Shown one piece after another: positions 35,686 to 45,568 of a stretch of 64,000 bases of DNA. Source of the DNA: Enterococcus sp. MMGLQ5-1. Lineage in GTDB: Bacteria > Bacillota > Bacilli > Lactobacillales > Streptococcaceae. The notes beneath the pieces are model-generated. The model searched no databases. It had not been told where the DNA came from and was given only the letters and a program-made list of their open reading frames with translations. The stretch lies in NCBI RefSeq assembly GCF_013155265.1, contig NZ_JABJXU010000001.1, forward strand, positions 186,001 through 250,000, read 5' to 3'. Made by a program: the position numbers and the translations under genes. Each line of letters starts with the position of its first letter. Position 1 is the first letter of the stretch.

Positions 35686-36627
35686 ATGAAACAAATAAAA
35701 AATAAATTTTTAAAACCAAATAATCGAAAAAAGAAAATTGAAGTGAAGCCAATCAATCAAAAAAAGATGAATTTATGCTTTTTGGGTGGCTTTGCTTTTT
35801 TTGTGATATTGGCTTGTTTAAGTATTTTTTTAAGCTTTACCAAGCAAACGATTCAACCTAAGGCTACCGTTCAAGTTGTCGAATCGAGTTCAGACACAAC
35901 AAATACGAATTATCGTCTAGAATCATTTTTAAATGAATATGTAAAAGCCTATTTTAACTTTTCAGATCAAACTGAGGCACAGGATAAACAGATTGAAGCG
36001 CTCAATCAGTTTTATAATTTTGTGCCTGAAATTAAAGCACAAGGCTTAAAACGTCAAGCTATGCAATTAAAAAGTTCAAGAATTGAATCGATTGGTAAAG
36101 ATACAGCTGTTTATCGGATAACTTATCAATCGGATAATCAAGAAATCACGACTAATTTTAATATCCCCTATGGTGAAAAAAATAATCAATATTATGTGAG
36201 TGGTTTGCCTTATTATTCTGAAATACAAGATTTAATCGTCAATAAAAGTTCGACAAAAGACCAATTAAAACTAAGTGGCATGGATAGCTTTAGTGATAAG
36301 GAACGCAAAACAATGACAACTTTTTTAGAATTGTTCTTTAAAAACTATACAACCAATCAAGAGAATCTGAAATTAATTGCGAAAAATGTTGCGGTCGTTT
36401 CTAATCAAGATTTTAAAACCATCGATTATACGTACTTTAAACAAGACGGTAAAAACATAGTCGCTTATGTCCAAGCCACTTTTGAGATTGCAGGCACAAC
36501 GCATAGTGAAAATTTCACTTTTACTATTGAACCTAAGGGTGACAGCTATTTTATTACAGATTTAAAACACGCAATCCCAGTAGATTATAACAAAGAAGAT
36601 AGTCAAGAAAACGGAGGTAATGATTAA
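35686..36627 (+). CDS. TcpC-type conjugation channel protein (Orf13-like)
   Basis: The 313-residue protein has a basic N-terminal tail, one membrane helix (LCFLGGFAFFVILACLSIF, about residues 30-50) and two NTF2-like extracytoplasmic domains, the TcpC layout (VirB8-like). It anchors the transfer channel at the outer face of the membrane. In Tn916 the corresponding orf13 lies at the end of the operon; here it precedes the TcpE and VirB4 genes. Its stop overlaps the next start by one base. Confidence 0.85.
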   Translation: MKQIKNKFLKPNNRKKKIEVKPINQKKMNLCFLGGFAFFVILACLSIFLSFTKQTIQPKATVQVVESSSDTTNTNYRLESFLNEYVKAYFNFSDQTEAQDKQIEALNQFYNFVPEIKAQGLKRQAMQLKSSRIESIGKDTAVYRITYQSDNQEITTNFNIPYGEKNNQYYVSGLPYYSEIQDLIVNKSSTKDQLKLSGMDSFSDKERKTMTTFLELFFKNYTTNQENLKLIAKNVAVVSNQDFKTIDYTYFKQDGKNIVAYVQATFEIAGTTHSENFTFTIEPKGDSYFITDLKHAIPVDYNKEDSQENGGND

Positions 36628-36845
36628 TGAGTTTAAGTAGTTTATTTACATGGTTTGTGGATAATATGGGTATTTGGATTGTGGCAGGTTTTGCAGGTTG
36701 GAAATTCATTCAGGCTGTCAAAGACCAAAAAATTGGTCAAGCCATTATCACACTTGCCATTGGTGGTTTTTCAGTTTATTTCTTAAAAAATCCAACGACC
36801 ATTTTAAATAGTATTGGTGAAATTGTCGCTAAAATCTTTAACTAA
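36627..36845 (+). CDS. TcpD-like small membrane protein
   Basis: The 72-residue protein has two hydrophobic segments (IWIVAGFAGWKFI and AIITLAIGGFSVYFL) and is translationally coupled to tcpC. Small two-helix proteins at this position in Gram-positive conjugation operons belong to the TcpD group. It is probably part of the membrane channel. The assignment rests on size, topology and position. Confidence 0.65.
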   Translation: MSLSSLFTWFVDNMGIWIVAGFAGWKFIQAVKDQKIGQAIITLAIGGFSVYFLKNPTTILNSIGEIVAKIFN

Positions 36846-36888
36846 TCCAAATTATGGTAAAATATTAAAGTAATCTTAGGAGGTTGCT

Positions 36889-37329
36889 TTGAAAATTGTA
36901 GAGATTAAAAATCGTTCAGATATTTTAATTACCAAATTATTTAACCTTTGGCAAGAATCAGTTCGTGATTCTCATCATTTTTTGGATGAGACTGCTATCA
37001 AAACTATTGGAGAAATAATTCCAACTGCTTTAGAGAATATTGAACATTTAATTGTTGTTTATGATAATTTCAATACAATACAAGCTTTTATGGGTATCGA
37101 ATCTCATAAAATAGAAATGTTATTTGTAGCTTCAAATATGCAAGGCAAAGGGATTGGCAAGCGATTAATTAAGTATGCAATTAATACTCACGATATTACT
37201 GAAATTACTGTCAATGAACAAAATATTAAAGCGTATGAATTTTATAAACATATTGGCTTTAAAGCTTTTAAAAGAGATGAAAAAGATGATATGGGGAATC
37301 CTTATCCAATTGTTCATATGCAACTATGA
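36889..37329 (+). CDS. GNAT acetyltransferase inserted in the transfer operon
   Basis: The 146-residue protein has the GNAT acetyl-CoA loop as MLFVASNMQGKGIGKRLI (QGKGIG near residue 84) and the family ending AYEFYKHIGFK. It is a YjaB/PhnO-type N-acetyltransferase with unknown substrate. The TTG start follows TAGGAGG. It is flanked by its own spacer and a terminator (37350-37380), so it interrupts the otherwise continuous channel genes and is likely cargo. Some relatives acetylate drugs or amino compounds; nothing here fixes the substrate. Confidence 0.8.
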   Translation: MKIVEIKNRSDILITKLFNLWQESVRDSHHFLDETAIKTIGEIIPTALENIEHLIVVYDNFNTIQAFMGIESHKIEMLFVASNMQGKGIGKRLIKYAINTHDITEITVNEQNIKAYEFYKHIGFKAFKRDEKDDMGNPYPIVHMQL

Positions 37330-37349
37330 ATGATTAATTGAATTTATTT

Positions 37350-37380
37350 AAGTCTTGATTTCAAATCAAGGCTTTTTTTT
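37350..37380 (+). terminator. Terminator after the GNAT gene
   Basis: CTTGATTT and AAATCAAG form an AT-rich stem with flanking G/C, followed by seven T. It would stop transcription coming from upstream, so downstream channel genes may depend on read-through or their own promoter. Confidence 0.65.
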
Positions 37381-37398
37381 ATGGAAAGTGAGGTTTAA

Positions 37399-37818
37399 AT
37401 GTCAAAAATGCAATTAGAGGATAAAAAGTTATACTCCTATAAACAAGCACTCAATCAGCCTTATTGGATTCAGAAATTCAATGATGAATTTGCATTATCT
37501 TCACCAATTAAATTTTCTCGAATTGTCTATTTTGCCCTTGTATTTGGTTTACTTTATTTTTTATTTGAATTATTACTTGTTTTTTTACCCTATGGACTAA
37601 GAATTGTCATCGGTTGTATGATTGCTTGGTATTTATCAGAAATACTCTCTAATTTAGTGATTGACGGTAAAGCGATTGCTTTTTATTTATATGACTATTG
37701 TCGTTTTTATCTTAAGTATGGTAGACAATCGAATCAAATTTATCTGAATAAAGGGGCTATTTATCCAAAACCAAAACCGATGAAATCAGAAAGGAGAATG
37801 AATGAAATTAGAAAATAA
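37399..37818 (+). CDS. TcpE-family conjugation protein (Orf17-like)
   Basis: The 139-residue protein has the TcpE pattern: a soluble N-terminus (YKQALNQPYWIQKF), two membrane helices (about residues 45-70 and 73-90) and a C-terminal soluble tail. It is a membrane part of the Gram-positive transfer channel. Its end overlaps the start of the VirB4 gene by 17 bases, so the two are coupled. Confidence 0.85.
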   Translation: MSKMQLEDKKLYSYKQALNQPYWIQKFNDEFALSSPIKFSRIVYFALVFGLLYFLFELLLVFLPYGLRIVIGCMIAWYLSEILSNLVIDGKAIAFYLYDYCRFYLKYGRQSNQIYLNKGAIYPKPKPMKSERRMNEIRK

Positions 37819-40303
37819 TATCTGGGATATTCAAGAAAATTTAATTTTAAAAACAGATGGGTCTGTGCATGCGATTTATCGCATACCATCTAAAGTGATT
37901 AATACAGTTGATCGTGCTGCCAAAGAAGATTTTAAATCATTAGTCCATTCGGTCTTTAATCACTTAAGAGGGTATCATGATTTTGAAATTAATATGATCC
38001 CAATGCATTTAGATTTATATGCACGCTTTGAAAAATTGGCAGAAGATATTGATTGGTCAAGTGATGTTTCTGATTTGGCAGAATATGTCCTCAATGGCAC
38101 GATTGAAAAACTAGAATCGTCGATTGGGACTTTATATGAGTATCAGTATTATCTGACGATTCCACTTAAATCAATGCATATTAGTATGGACTTAAAAAGT
38201 GTCGTGAAACAAGGCTATCAACACTTAAGAAAAACAGTCTTATCTAGCTTTGGGCTTCAAGGGGGTGTACCTGTTAATTGGATTCAAGATTATCAAGTTC
38301 AACGTGAGGTCTTAGAAAATGCGATTAGTTTAATTAGTGCCACACGTTTAACGAGACAAGAAAATATTTTAATTCAACGTTTACAGTATATTCGAGGCCA
38401 ATTTTACAATCAAGACTTAGAAATTAGTTTAGTTGAAAATAGTATTGAAAATTTAGACGATGTTAATATTGAGTTTGAAAATATTAATATTATTAAATTA
38501 TCAAATTTTGATGAAACCAGTTATGTTGCCCTTTTGCCAATTAATAAAGTACCTGAAAATGTCAGTTACCTACATTTACAAGAAGAATTACAAACCCTTA
38601 ATTTTCCAGTTGAAACCAATTATAAAGTCCAATTTTCATTGCCAAAAGGCATTTTTTCATTACTTGGGAAAGCCAAAAGGGCTAAAACCCGATTAAAAAA
38701 CACGATGAATGAAGCTGACGAAGCCGATGATATGCAAAAATCAAGTGTCATTCGTAGTAAAATTCTGCTCGATGATTTACAAGAAAAATTTGATGAAGAT
38801 GAGGGCTTGATTACTTATCTTCAAACGTTGATTATCTCAGCACAATCGATTGAAGAGCTGAAAAGTAAGTATGAAGTATTGTATCAACGTTTAAATCAGA
38901 TGGGCATTGAAGTTGTGCGTGCCAATGCAGACCAAGTCTATTTATTTTATAAAAACCGTATCACTGAATCATTAGATAAAGACGACCGAAACTTTTTACA
39001 AGCCATGTCTTTAGAAGCATTCTGCGAAAATTTATTTTTTATGACTAAGAAAGTTGGGACTGATATTGGTTTTTGTATTGGTCGAATTGATCATCAAACG
39101 ACTTCTTGGCAGGGGGATTTTAAAAGTGCTTTAGCGAGTAGCTCGATTCCCTTGTTTTCTAATTTATTACAAGCGAATAAATTAGGTGTTAAAAATAAAA
39201 TCACACAGAATCCGCATGTCGCCATTGTCGGTGAAACAGGTGGTGGTAAATCATTTTTAACCAAATTATTATTTACGTATCACTCCTTTTTAAAAACCAA
39301 TATTTTATATATTGACCCGAAAGCTGAAATGCGTAAACAATATTTAAAAGTTTTAGAAAAGCATCAAAAAGCAGGCAATTATACTGAATTACAAAAATAT
39401 ATAGAATCGATTGACTTTATTACTTTAGATGCCAAAGATGCTAATAATCATGGTGTTTTAGATCCAATTGTCTTTTTGAAAGGTCAAGAAGCAAGGGACT
39501 TAGCAGATAGTATGATTGATACTTTATTAGGTAAAGATAACTCGTTAAAAATTCGGAATGCCTATTTAAAAGGGGTCGATAAGCAATTAAAGAAACGTGC
39601 TGATGGTGAACAAGTTGGTATGATTCATGTATTCCAAGATTTATATGATAGTCAAGATGAAGCGGTTCATGAAGCAGGCGATTTTCTTTTAACCGCAGTC
39701 AATAATAGTTTATTATCTCTATGTTTTTATGATGGTCGTCATGCAGGTATTGATGTCAATAGTAAGATTACAATTTTAGAGATTACTGGTTTACAGTTGC
39801 CCGATGAAAAACAAAGTCAAGACTTAACGCAAGACGAACGTAAAAGTTTATCGGTCATGTATGCGTTAGGTTATTTTTGTACTAAGTTTGGCAAACAGGA
39901 TAAATCGCAAGAAACAATTGAATTTTTTGATGAAGCTTGGTTTTTTAATTCGACTGCTGTTGGTAAGAAAATCTTAAAAATGATGAAGCGTGTTGGTCGT
40001 TCTGAAAATAATTTCTTAGTTTTTATCACCCAATCCATTCATGATTTATCAACTGATGAAGATGGGACAGGTTTTGGTAGTGTCTTTGCGTTCTTGGAAA
40101 AAACAGAGATTGAGGACGTGTTAACGTATCTTAAAATTCCGATTACTGATGAAACGAAAGAATGGCTCGGTAATTTAACAATGGGACAATGTATTTATTT
40201 AGATACTTTCGGTCGTAAAGAACGTATTACCGTAGATGGTATGTTCCCTGAAATCTTTGAATTATTTGATACAGTTGAAACAAAATTAAAATCGGTCGCA
40301 TGA
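37802..40303 (+). CDS. VirB4/TraE-type conjugation ATPase (Orf16-like)
   Basis: The 833-residue protein is the motor ATPase of the channel. Walker A is IVGETGGGKSFL (about residue 475) and Walker B is ETIEFFDEAWFF (about residue 710), both intact. The N-terminal half holds the conserved channel-binding region. Unlike the coupling protein upstream, it shows no defect. It has a GAAAGGAG ribosome binding site inside the tcpE gene. Confidence 0.93.
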   Translation: MKLENNIWDIQENLILKTDGSVHAIYRIPSKVINTVDRAAKEDFKSLVHSVFNHLRGYHDFEINMIPMHLDLYARFEKLAEDIDWSSDVSDLAEYVLNGTIEKLESSIGTLYEYQYYLTIPLKSMHISMDLKSVVKQGYQHLRKTVLSSFGLQGGVPVNWIQDYQVQREVLENAISLISATRLTRQENILIQRLQYIRGQFYNQDLEISLVENSIENLDDVNIEFENINIIKLSNFDETSYVALLPINKVPENVSYLHLQEELQTLNFPVETNYKVQFSLPKGIFSLLGKAKRAKTRLKNTMNEADEADDMQKSSVIRSKILLDDLQEKFDEDEGLITYLQTLIISAQSIEELKSKYEVLYQRLNQMGIEVVRANADQVYLFYKNRITESLDKDDRNFLQAMSLEAFCENLFFMTKKVGTDIGFCIGRIDHQTTSWQGDFKSALASSSIPLFSNLLQANKLGVKNKITQNPHVAIVGETGGGKSFLTKLLFTYHSFLKTNILYIDPKAEMRKQYLKVLEKHQKAGNYTELQKYIESIDFITLDAKDANNHGVLDPIVFLKGQEARDLADSMIDTLLGKDNSLKIRNAYLKGVDKQLKKRADGEQVGMIHVFQDLYDSQDEAVHEAGDFLLTAVNNSLLSLCFYDGRHAGIDVNSKITILEITGLQLPDEKQSQDLTQDERKSLSVMYALGYFCTKFGKQDKSQETIEFFDEAWFFNSTAVGKKILKMMKRVGRSENNFLVFITQSIHDLSTDEDGTGFGSVFAFLEKTEIEDVLTYLKIPITDETKEWLGNLTMGQCIYLDTFGRKERITVDGMFPEIFELFDTVETKLKSVA

Positions 40304-40319
40304 CCTAGAAAGGCGCAAT

Positions 40320-42119
40320 ATGTATGAAACTTATAAAAATCAATTAGAACAATTTACCAGTAAGACTTGGTTTGGTAATGATGTCTTTGGCATTGATTCA
40401 AATGTCAATTACTTAATCAATAAGATTGTGCAAGCTGTCTTTTGGATTGCAAAATTCTTCTTTAATATTTTTGCGACCATTTACGAAAAGCTAACGGCTG
40501 ATTATTCGTTTGATAAAATCATCAATACGGTGATTGGCGAAACCAGCAAGCTGTTTAGTGGTTTAAAAGGCTCATTGTTACCAATTATTGGGGTTTCAAT
40601 GGCCTTTTATTTGGCTTATGTTTTTTTTGTGAAACATGGTAGCTTTGTTAAAACCTTGATTCGCTTACTTTTAATTTTTGCTTGTGCCACCTTATTCTTT
40701 TCTAAATACTCAAATGGCGATTACGTGATTACACGATTTTACAGTAATACGAATGATATTACGAATGAAATTGCACAAAAAGCAACGCAATCGACTACAA
40801 TCTCACAATCCAAAAATGCGACTTTAGACCAATATTTTGATGATGTGATTTGGAAGCCCTATCGTTATATGAATTCTGATACAGAGGATAATAAGGGTGA
40901 GGGTAGAAATGGTTTTAAGTTAACCAATCAAAATCTACTTGATTTATTAGCATATAAAGATGGCGACGATGATTTCGAGTTAGGGGACAAGTCCATTAAA
41001 GATGTGGCAGGGACATTGAAAGACCCTGAAAACACACACCTTAAAGATAATTGGGGGAGTAAGGTGACTTATGCGGTGGTCGCCATTCTTGAAAGTATTC
41101 TAATGGGTGTGATTTTGTGTATCTTTGCGATTGTCGCATGGGTTTTAAAATTCATGTTCATTTTAATGCTTTTGATTGCGCCATTTGCCTTATTACTTTC
41201 AATGTTTCCGACATTTGAAAATATTTTATTTAATCTAAGTAAGAAGCTTTTTTCGACAATTATCATCAGTGGTTTAATGACTTTCTTTACTTCGATTTTT
41301 ATGTATTTCAATACATTATTAAATCAAGCAACAACTACCATTGCAGGTGATAATTTAATTGTGGCTTATGTGATTAAGGCGATTGTTTTAATCTTGATTT
41401 GGAAAAAGAGAGATTACTTAATCAGTATCCTAACTGCCAATCGAATTACTTCACTAAATAATAATATTACTCGTAAGATTGGCAATATGGGACAAAGTAT
41501 TCAACGTCATACGATTGGACGTGTCAAACAGTCAGGTATGGCTAAAATGGCTTTTGCGGGCGCTGTGGCTGGTGGCACCGCAGGTTTAGCAAGCCAATAT
41601 GTGAAACGTAATGTCAAAGCAACTGGGCGCAATGTGGCAGGACATTATACTCAAAAAATTGGAGATGGCTTAGCTAAGCATAAAGCGACCAAAGCGCAAA
41701 AGAATGGCAAAGATTTTGGGCAAAGTTATCGTAATGAAAAGCAAAAACAAGCCGAACGAAAAGACAAATTAGCTAAAGTCGGTCAAGGTGTGAAACAAGC
41801 AAAAAATAAAACCAGTGCCTTAGCACATCAAGCGAAAGCCTATTATACAGGTCGACCAGAGGATAAGGCAAAGGCTGAGGCTAAATTAGCTAAAGTTGCG
41901 CTTTCTAAAACAAGCTTATATGAACAACAAGTTCGGGCTTCAAAATTTAAGCAACAACTGCATAATACGCAAACCAAAGAAAGATTACGTAAAGCTAGAC
42001 AACTTAGACAGTCACAACCACTTTTAAATCAAGGGAAAAAGGCTTATTTGATTAAAGAAAATAGGGTTAAATCTAAAATCAAAAAAGAAAATTATCAATC
42101 TAAGGTAAATCGTAAGTAA
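40320..42119 (+). CDS. VirB6-like polytopic membrane protein (Orf15-like)
   Basis: The 599-residue protein has about seven hydrophobic segments in residues 30-370 (for example SLLPIIGVSMAFYLAYVFFV and IFAIVAWVLKFMFILMLLIA), followed by a long Lys/Gln/Ala-rich cytoplasmic tail. This matches the VirB6/TrbL-like Orf15 of Tn916-type ICEs. It forms the inner-membrane pore with the VirB4 ATPase. The gene follows VirB4 by 16 bases. Confidence 0.85.
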   Translation: MYETYKNQLEQFTSKTWFGNDVFGIDSNVNYLINKIVQAVFWIAKFFFNIFATIYEKLTADYSFDKIINTVIGETSKLFSGLKGSLLPIIGVSMAFYLAYVFFVKHGSFVKTLIRLLLIFACATLFFSKYSNGDYVITRFYSNTNDITNEIAQKATQSTTISQSKNATLDQYFDDVIWKPYRYMNSDTEDNKGEGRNGFKLTNQNLLDLLAYKDGDDDFELGDKSIKDVAGTLKDPENTHLKDNWGSKVTYAVVAILESILMGVILCIFAIVAWVLKFMFILMLLIAPFALLLSMFPTFENILFNLSKKLFSTIIISGLMTFFTSIFMYFNTLLNQATTTIAGDNLIVAYVIKAIVLILIWKKRDYLISILTANRITSLNNNITRKIGNMGQSIQRHTIGRVKQSGMAKMAFAGAVAGGTAGLASQYVKRNVKATGRNVAGHYTQKIGDGLAKHKATKAQKNGKDFGQSYRNEKQKQAERKDKLAKVGQGVKQAKNKTSALAHQAKAYYTGRPEDKAKAEAKLAKVALSKTSLYEQQVRASKFKQQLHNTQTKERLRKARQLRQSQPLLNQGKKAYLIKENRVKSKIKKENYQSKVNRK

Positions 42120-42129
42120 GGGGTGAGTA

Positions 42130-43227
42130 ATGAAAAAAGCAGTTAAATTAAAACTATTTTCCGTTTTATTGATTTTGTTAGCACCTTTAACGGTGCTTTT
42201 TTTATTTTTAGGCATGCTTTCAGGGGATAGTGAGATTTCAGCTTCAGATAAAGCATTTGCCTATTATGTCGACCATTGGACGACTGACGATCCTTACACG
42301 CATAATTTATTGGCACACCGCTATGGCATTACTGCTTTACAGCTCGATGGCTTTTTAGACAGTACAGGGATTAAATATGATAAAAGTCGGATTAATGGGA
42401 CAAAGCTTTTAGAATGGGAGAAAAAAAGCGGTCTCGATGTTCGGGCGATTGTGGCAATTGCACAAATGGAATCCAGTTTAGGGACTGCAGGTGTGGCGAC
42501 ACAAAAGGGCGCTAATATGTTTGGTTATGGTGCTTTTGATGGCGCTGAAAGTAATGCGACTAATTATTCGGATGAAATTGCGGTAGTTGGTTTAACGAAT
42601 GTCACCATTATCCAAAATCAAAACGAAACTTTTAAGCGACAAGATGACAAGGCTAAATTACATGCACAAGGTAAATTAGATACGTCAAAAGATGGCGGTG
42701 TTTATTTTACCGCAACCGATGACACAGGTAAAAAGCGTGCAGAGGTAATGGCGAAACTTGACGAATGGATTGATGCACACGGTGGGACACCTAAAGCACC
42801 AGTTAGCGCTAATGGTAATGGGACAACTGAATTAAATGTGCCAGCAGGTTTTACATTAAGTAAGCCAATGAGTACTGCAGGCTATACTTCTGCGACTTAT
42901 CCGTATGGACAATGTACTTGGTTCGTTTTCAATCGGGCAAAGCAATTTGGCATTAGTTTTTCACCATACATGGGCAATGGTGGTGATTGGAAATATCAAT
43001 CAGGCTATGAAGTTACCAATACACCTAAAGCTTATTCAGCACTTTGTTTTTCACCCGGTCAAGCTGGCGCAGATTCAACCTATGGGCATATTGCCTTTGT
43101 GGAACAAGTTCGGTCAGATGGGAGTGTTTTAATCTCTGAAAGCAATGCGCAAGGCTTAGGTGTGGTGAGTTATCGTGTGTTTGATAAAGTGACAGCGAGT
43201 CAATTTAGTTATGTTATTGGAAAATAA
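42130..43227 (+). CDS. Two-domain wall hydrolase for conjugation (Orf14-like)
   Basis: The 365-residue protein has an N-terminal membrane anchor (about residues 8-30), a lysozyme-like/glucosaminidase domain (IVAIAQMESSLGTAGVATQK, with a catalytic Glu near residue 118) and a C-terminal CHAP amidase/endopeptidase domain with the catalytic Cys in YGQCTWFV and His in YGHIAFVE. It opens a hole in the peptidoglycan for the channel. In many Tn916 relatives the second domain is NlpC/P60 rather than CHAP. Confidence 0.88.
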   Translation: MKKAVKLKLFSVLLILLAPLTVLFLFLGMLSGDSEISASDKAFAYYVDHWTTDDPYTHNLLAHRYGITALQLDGFLDSTGIKYDKSRINGTKLLEWEKKSGLDVRAIVAIAQMESSLGTAGVATQKGANMFGYGAFDGAESNATNYSDEIAVVGLTNVTIIQNQNETFKRQDDKAKLHAQGKLDTSKDGGVYFTATDDTGKKRAEVMAKLDEWIDAHGGTPKAPVSANGNGTTELNVPAGFTLSKPMSTAGYTSATYPYGQCTWFVFNRAKQFGISFSPYMGNGGDWKYQSGYEVTNTPKAYSALCFSPGQAGADSTYGHIAFVEQVRSDGSVLISESNAQGLGVVSYRVFDKVTASQFSYVIGK

Positions 43228-43378
43228 AATTAAATATTTTTATTAGGTATTAAAATAGAGTAATTATAAATAAACAAATATTAATAGAAAAAGTTAGAAA
43301 TATAAATTACTTCGATTAATTGGTATATAAATACTAAATGATATTAGGGTATTCGTGTACAAATTTCTGGTTTTTATA

Positions 43379-45220
43379 TTAAAAATTAATAATTTTTTTT
43401 ATATGTTCAAATATTTGATTAAAATTATTGGTTGTCTCATCAGAAATTTCAACATTTTCCTTAACAATTTTATTATAAAAATTATGGGCGAGTAGGATTT
43501 TGTTTTGTTTAGAATTTTTATCAATTTGGTTGTACTTCATACCTAATAATTCATAATCTTTTTCTGAAATTAATTTTTCAATGGTATCATCTCGGTCATC
43601 AGAAAAATTTATATTAATGCTTATGACATTCGATTGGTTTGGAAAGTGAGTTATAGAATTTTCATTAAATTTGGTCATTAATTTTTTTGCAGAATTCCTC
43701 CCTTTTCGATCATCATCAAAGATTGCTGCAAATTTTAATCCCCACCCCCAAAGAATCATTGCCATTAATTCTAAGTTGTCGGCTCCATTTCCTGGGATTA
43801 CTACACATTCGTCAGCGTTTAGTAAATATTTCATTGCACTTAAATAGATATAGTCAGAAATGCCTTCAGTGATAATATTTACTTTAGAAACATCAAATCC
43901 AATATTATCTGATAAACTCATACCTATTGCATTTAAAAGGGGAGATAGTGTTTCTAAACGAGAAGCTCTATCAATATCATCGGAGTAAACTTTTAGTATC
44001 TTACTTTGACCTTTAATTTTTTCAACAACTCTAATAGAATTTACATTATTTTTATCAATCATGAATGGTGAGTGTGTAGTATAGATTATCTGATTATTTT
44101 TTCCAATAATAAAACCATCATTAAATAATTCTAGTAGTTTCTTTTGTGCTTCAACATGAAGCCGTGTACCAGGTTCATCAATAAGGAATACAACATTTTT
44201 ATTAATAAGTCCATTAGCTAAAAGTGATATAAAAAAGCCAAGATACCATTTTAATCCATTACTTCGTTCGGAAAGATGCATGTTGCCGCTGCCCGAATTT
44301 ATTTGTATTGACAAAGAAGTTGGAAAAATTTCAGTTTTAATTCTTATCGGTTCAACGGTATAAAACTTACCAAAAGGTTTTTCTATTTTTTCTTTGACTG
44401 CATCAGAAATTTTATCTCTCATATCTGATCCAACTCCATCTGTTCTTATAGCCATTTTTAAATCTGTAATTTTAATATTTATTGCATTTAAAAAGGTGAC
44501 AATCTCAGGATTTTTTGTTTCAATACCGTTAAAAAAATCATCATTCAATACATACGAGTTTTTAAAGTTTATTTCCTTATATTTAAAAAATTTTGGTAAT
44601 AGAATATAACATTTTTTAAAATATGACAATGTTTGATCAATTAAATTAAAATATTCTTTTTTTGCAGTATTTTCTAGTTTTTCACCAATATTATTTTTCA
44701 ACCATTCTAAGTGTGATTTGTAATTTTTAAGAATAAATTTGTTAGCATTTTTTAAATGATTAATCTTTAATTTGTAATCGGAAATTTGATTTGAAAGAGT
44801 TACTTGATTATTTTTAACAGGTTCTTCTATTTTAAAAAGTAATTTTTCAAATTCTTTTTTTTCAAAATATTCAACTATTCCTCCTTCTAATAATTTGATA
44901 GTTACAATTTTATTATCACTTGAAAAAATTAATTTAGTATTAGTTGTTTTTACGTCTAGTAATTTTGTTTCATTAGCATTTGAAGACAATAATATCGTCA
45001 AAATAGTACTCTCTTCACTAAGTGATCTATTTGTTTTATGAAAATTTGTGTATTCGTTTGGGATTGATGTAAATGACAAAATAGATAGGCCATCTAAGAG
45101 GTTACTTTTTCCCGACTCATTTTTTCCAATTATTGATACTACATTCTCTTTGCCTAAATAAAGATTTGTTGATTCTCCAAAGGATTTATAATTTTTTAAT
45201 GTTACTTTTTCTAATTTCAT
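43379..45220 (-). CDS. OLD-family ATPase/TOPRIM nuclease
   Basis: The 613-residue protein starts with an ABC/SMC-type ATPase: Walker A IIGKNESGKSNLLDG (about residue 30) and Walker B VVFLIDEPGTRLH (about residue 345), with a signature region around HLSERSNG. The C-terminal TOPRIM domain has NIITEGISD and IFDDDRKG, which hold the metal-binding acidic residues. OLD proteins are antiphage nucleases. No UvrD/GajB helicase is adjacent, so this looks like a stand-alone (class 1) OLD rather than Gabija. It is convergent with the hydrolase gene and starts the ICE cargo block. Confidence 0.85.
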   Translation of the reverse strand: MKLEKVTLKNYKSFGESTNLYLGKENVVSIIGKNESGKSNLLDGLSILSFTSIPNEYTNFHKTNRSLSEESTILTILLSSNANETKLLDVKTTNTKLIFSSDNKIVTIKLLEGGIVEYFEKKEFEKLLFKIEEPVKNNQVTLSNQISDYKLKINHLKNANKFILKNYKSHLEWLKNNIGEKLENTAKKEYFNLIDQTLSYFKKCYILLPKFFKYKEINFKNSYVLNDDFFNGIETKNPEIVTFLNAINIKITDLKMAIRTDGVGSDMRDKISDAVKEKIEKPFGKFYTVEPIRIKTEIFPTSLSIQINSGSGNMHLSERSNGLKWYLGFFISLLANGLINKNVVFLIDEPGTRLHVEAQKKLLELFNDGFIIGKNNQIIYTTHSPFMIDKNNVNSIRVVEKIKGQSKILKVYSDDIDRASRLETLSPLLNAIGMSLSDNIGFDVSKVNIITEGISDYIYLSAMKYLLNADECVVIPGNGADNLELMAMILWGWGLKFAAIFDDDRKGRNSAKKLMTKFNENSITHFPNQSNVISININFSDDRDDTIEKLISEKDYELLGMKYNQIDKNSKQNKILLAHNFYNKIVKENVEISDETTNNFNQIFEHIKKIINF

Positions 45221-45240
45221 TTTTTATCTACACTCTTTTC

Positions 45241-45568
45241 TAAATTAATTTATAAATATTTTTTGATAATTAAAGTTTGTATTGGAAAATAAATTGAAAA
45301 TATTAAAATAATTATACTTTATTTATAAATTTGATGCTAGGTTTCAACAAATAGGAGAAGCATATTTTTAATTAGAATTCTTTTCGATTTAGATTATAGA
45401 AAATTATTTTTTTTACAAATTTCTCTTTGATAATTATAGGCTAATTATCAAAGAGAAAATCAATAAGTAAAGCAAAATAATATGGTGAATATATAAAATA
45501 ATTATTTCTCTGTATGGTATTTTTTAAAAAATAAATTACAAAATATTGTAAATTGAGTTGAGGATATT
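45241..45568. other. AT-rich spacer
   Basis: No gene is visible. The spacer contains the perfect palindrome at 45421-45457 (listed separately) and ends at the remnant of a YhfZ-type regulator. The OLD gene promoter must lie in its left part, on the minus strand, but no clear boxes stand out. Confidence 0.5.
45421..45457. repeat. 16-bp perfect inverted repeat
   Basis: TTCTCTTTGATAATTA (45421-45436) and its exact reverse complement (45442-45457) flank a 5-nt loop TAGGC. On the minus strand the downstream flank is ...TTTGTAAAAAAAA, so it could serve as a terminator in that direction. Confidence 0.7.

Noticed and set aside
42130-43227. Phage lysin
   Set aside because: The lysozyme-like plus CHAP protein has a membrane anchor and sits at the end of the conjugation channel genes, as in Tn916 orf14.
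43379-45220. Gabija system
   Set aside because: The OLD-like protein is present but no UvrD-type GajB helicase lies next to it; the neighbours are a wall hydrolase and a regulator pseudogene.
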